Source: Candidatus Sulfotelmatobacter sp.
GTDB taxonomy: Bacteria > Acidobacteriota > Terriglobia > Terriglobales > Acidobacteriaceae
Direction of reading: 5' to 3'
Length of the DNA stretch: 35,092 nucleotides
Assembly: GCA_017883385.1 (NCBI GenBank)
Contig: JADGNQ010000050.1
Span: 1-35,092, forward strand
The notes under the pieces: model-generated
Told to the model about the DNA's origin: nothing
What the model saw: the letters and a program-made list of their open reading frames with translations, nothing else
Databases searched by the model: none
In this document: positions 34,062 through 35,092 of the stretch, one piece after another
Numbering within the stretch: the first letter of the stretch is position 1
Layout of the letters: each line of letters begins with the position of its first letter
Program-made: the position numbers and the translations under genes

Positions 34062-35092
34062 TCAGCTTCGTCGACGCCTGGCGTTGCCCATCGATTCCCT
34101 GTCTTCCTTGATCTCGAAGTTTGCCGGTGGCGTGACGCCGAGCAAGTACTGGACGAAATAATCCCACCGCCGCCGGACAAGATACAGAGCGTGTTCACCG
34201 CTCTCTCCGTGAAACATGTTGGGCACAAACAGCATGTCGAAGTTCTTATTCGCCTTCATCAACGCATCCACGAAACGAATCGTCTCCACTGGATGGACGT
34301 TGTCATCGATGTCTCCGTGCTCAAGCAGTAAATGTCCTTCCAGTCGTCCCGCCATGGTTACGTTCGACTGGGCCGCGTAGTCGTCTTGTACGGGATATCC
34401 CTGGTAGGCCTCATTCCACCAAGCCTTGTCGAGGCGGGCGTCGTGATCGCCCGAAGTGGAGATTCCCACCTTGTAGAAGTCAGGGAAGACCAGCATCGCG
34501 TGAGCTGCGCCATAAGCTCCCGCAGAGGTGCCGAAGATTCCGACTCGCGTTGCGTCCATATACGGATAGCGAGCGGCCATTTGTTTGATCAAGGCTACGT
34601 GGTCCTCAAACGCCCCACCCAAGTTCCTGTATGAGAACTGGTGAAAAGCTCGAGAGCGTCCGGCCGTGCCTCGGCCATCCACCATCACGACCGCGAAACC
34701 CAACTCGGCCACGGACTGAAGCCATAGGGCACGGCCAAAGCTCTTCGGGACGAAGAATGCCTGCGGGCCGGTGTACACGAACTCAACAATCGGATATTTC
34801 TTCGCCGGATCGAAATTCGAGGGCCGCCAGATCAACCCATAGATGTCTGTTGCACCGTCCGCGGCTTTTCCTTGAAACGGCTCTGCGACCTTCCATCCGG
34901 TCTTCGACAGTTCACTGGCATCTGTCTTCTCCAAGACCCGGACCTCCGAACCGTCCTTGGTACGGCGCAACACGGCCTGCCCGGGCAAGTCTGGACGAGA
35001 ATAATTGTCCACGAAAAATGACCCGTCAGGCGAGACACTCACGGAATGGTCGGCATTCTCAGGTGACAGCATCTGCAGTCCCTTTCCATCAA
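34062..35092 (-). CDS. S9 family (DPP-IV-like) prolyl peptidase, C-terminal catalytic domain; N-terminus outside window
   Basis: The frame is open to the right edge of the window. The 343 visible codons cover the end of the beta-propeller and the alpha/beta-hydrolase domain. The oxyanion Tyr is in FVYTGPQAFF, the nucleophile Ser in GTSAGAYGA, the Asp in HGDIDDNVHPVE and the His in NMFHGESGEH, in the order of S9B dipeptidyl peptidases. Such enzymes remove X-Pro (sometimes X-Ala) dipeptides and are usually exported, but the signal peptide lies outside the window. The nucleophile elbow reads GTSAGA rather than the common GxSxGG. It is the first gene of the run that continues with the two glycosidases. 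Confidence 0.88.
   Translation of the reverse strand, partial: DGKGLQMLSPENADHSVSVSPDGSFFVDNYSRPDLPGQAVLRRTKDGSEVRVLEKTDASELSKTGWKVAEPFQGKAADGATDIYGLIWRPSNFDPAKKYPIVEFVYTGPQAFFVPKSFGRALWLQSVAELGFAVVMVDGRGTAGRSRAFHQFSYRNLGGAFEDHVALIKQMAARYPYMDATRVGIFGTSAGAYGAAHAMLVFPDFYKVGISTSGDHDARLDKAWWNEAYQGYPVQDDYAAQSNVTMAGRLEGHLLLEHGDIDDNVHPVETIRFVDALMKANKNFDMLFVPNMFHGESGEHALYLVRRRWDYFVQYLLGVTPPANFEIKEDRESMGNARRRRS

Overview
The window looks like a chromosomal segment of a soil Acidobacteriota member (order Terriglobales/Acidobacteriales, Koribacter-like). This rests on GC-rich coding DNA, a long VPS10/Asp-box secreted protein, many Tat- and Sec-exported hydrolases, and intergenic palindromic elements of a type I associate with that phylum. 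It is an inference from gene style; there is no rRNA or other marker gene. I see no tRNA, insertion sequence, CRISPR array or phage gene.

Layout. 1-10.5 kb is a mixed stretch: the start of a small secreted protein, a 1107-aa Asp-box protein, a stand-alone H-box mini-protein, a PPK2 polyphosphate kinase, then on the plus strand a 71-aa membrane protein and a group II PLP decarboxylase. After a perfect 26-bp palindromic terminator come, on the minus strand, a persulfide-dioxygenase-like/rhodanese fusion, a PilZ protein and a methyltransferase. A DUF2461 protein follows. 11.5-15.8 kb is a nitric oxide defence island: quinol-type NO reductase (minus), a divergent Crp/Fnr regulator and the di-iron repair protein RIC/ScdA. 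Two near-identical TGAC-N4-GTCA palindromes lie in its two intergenic regions. 15.9-19.6 kb is a tight minus-strand operon MFS transporter - Old Yellow Enzyme - atypical DapA-like lyase, whose substrate I cannot name. 20-22.7 kb is a perR-katG peroxide operon with a clear sigma70 promoter overlapped by a Fur/PerR-like box.

22.8-30 kb is a trans-4-hydroxy-L-proline catabolic cluster: epimerase, three-subunit D-hydroxyproline dehydrogenase and a DapA-family deaminase with overlapping or closely spaced ends. A divergent amino-acid permease and a GntR regulator stand beside it. The last enzyme, alpha-ketoglutaric semialdehyde dehydrogenase, is not in the window.

30-35 kb is a minus-strand run of an S9 (DPP-IV-like) prolyl peptidase (cut by the window end), a Tat-exported predicted (alpha/alpha)6 glycosidase of no family I recognise, and a Tat-exported GH51 arabinofuranosidase. 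An X-Pro peptidase and an arabinofuranosidase beside hydroxyproline catabolism suggest a locus for using arabinosylated hydroxyproline-rich plant wall glycoproteins (extensins, AGPs). This is the most interesting system-level hypothesis here and is inference from gene content and order.
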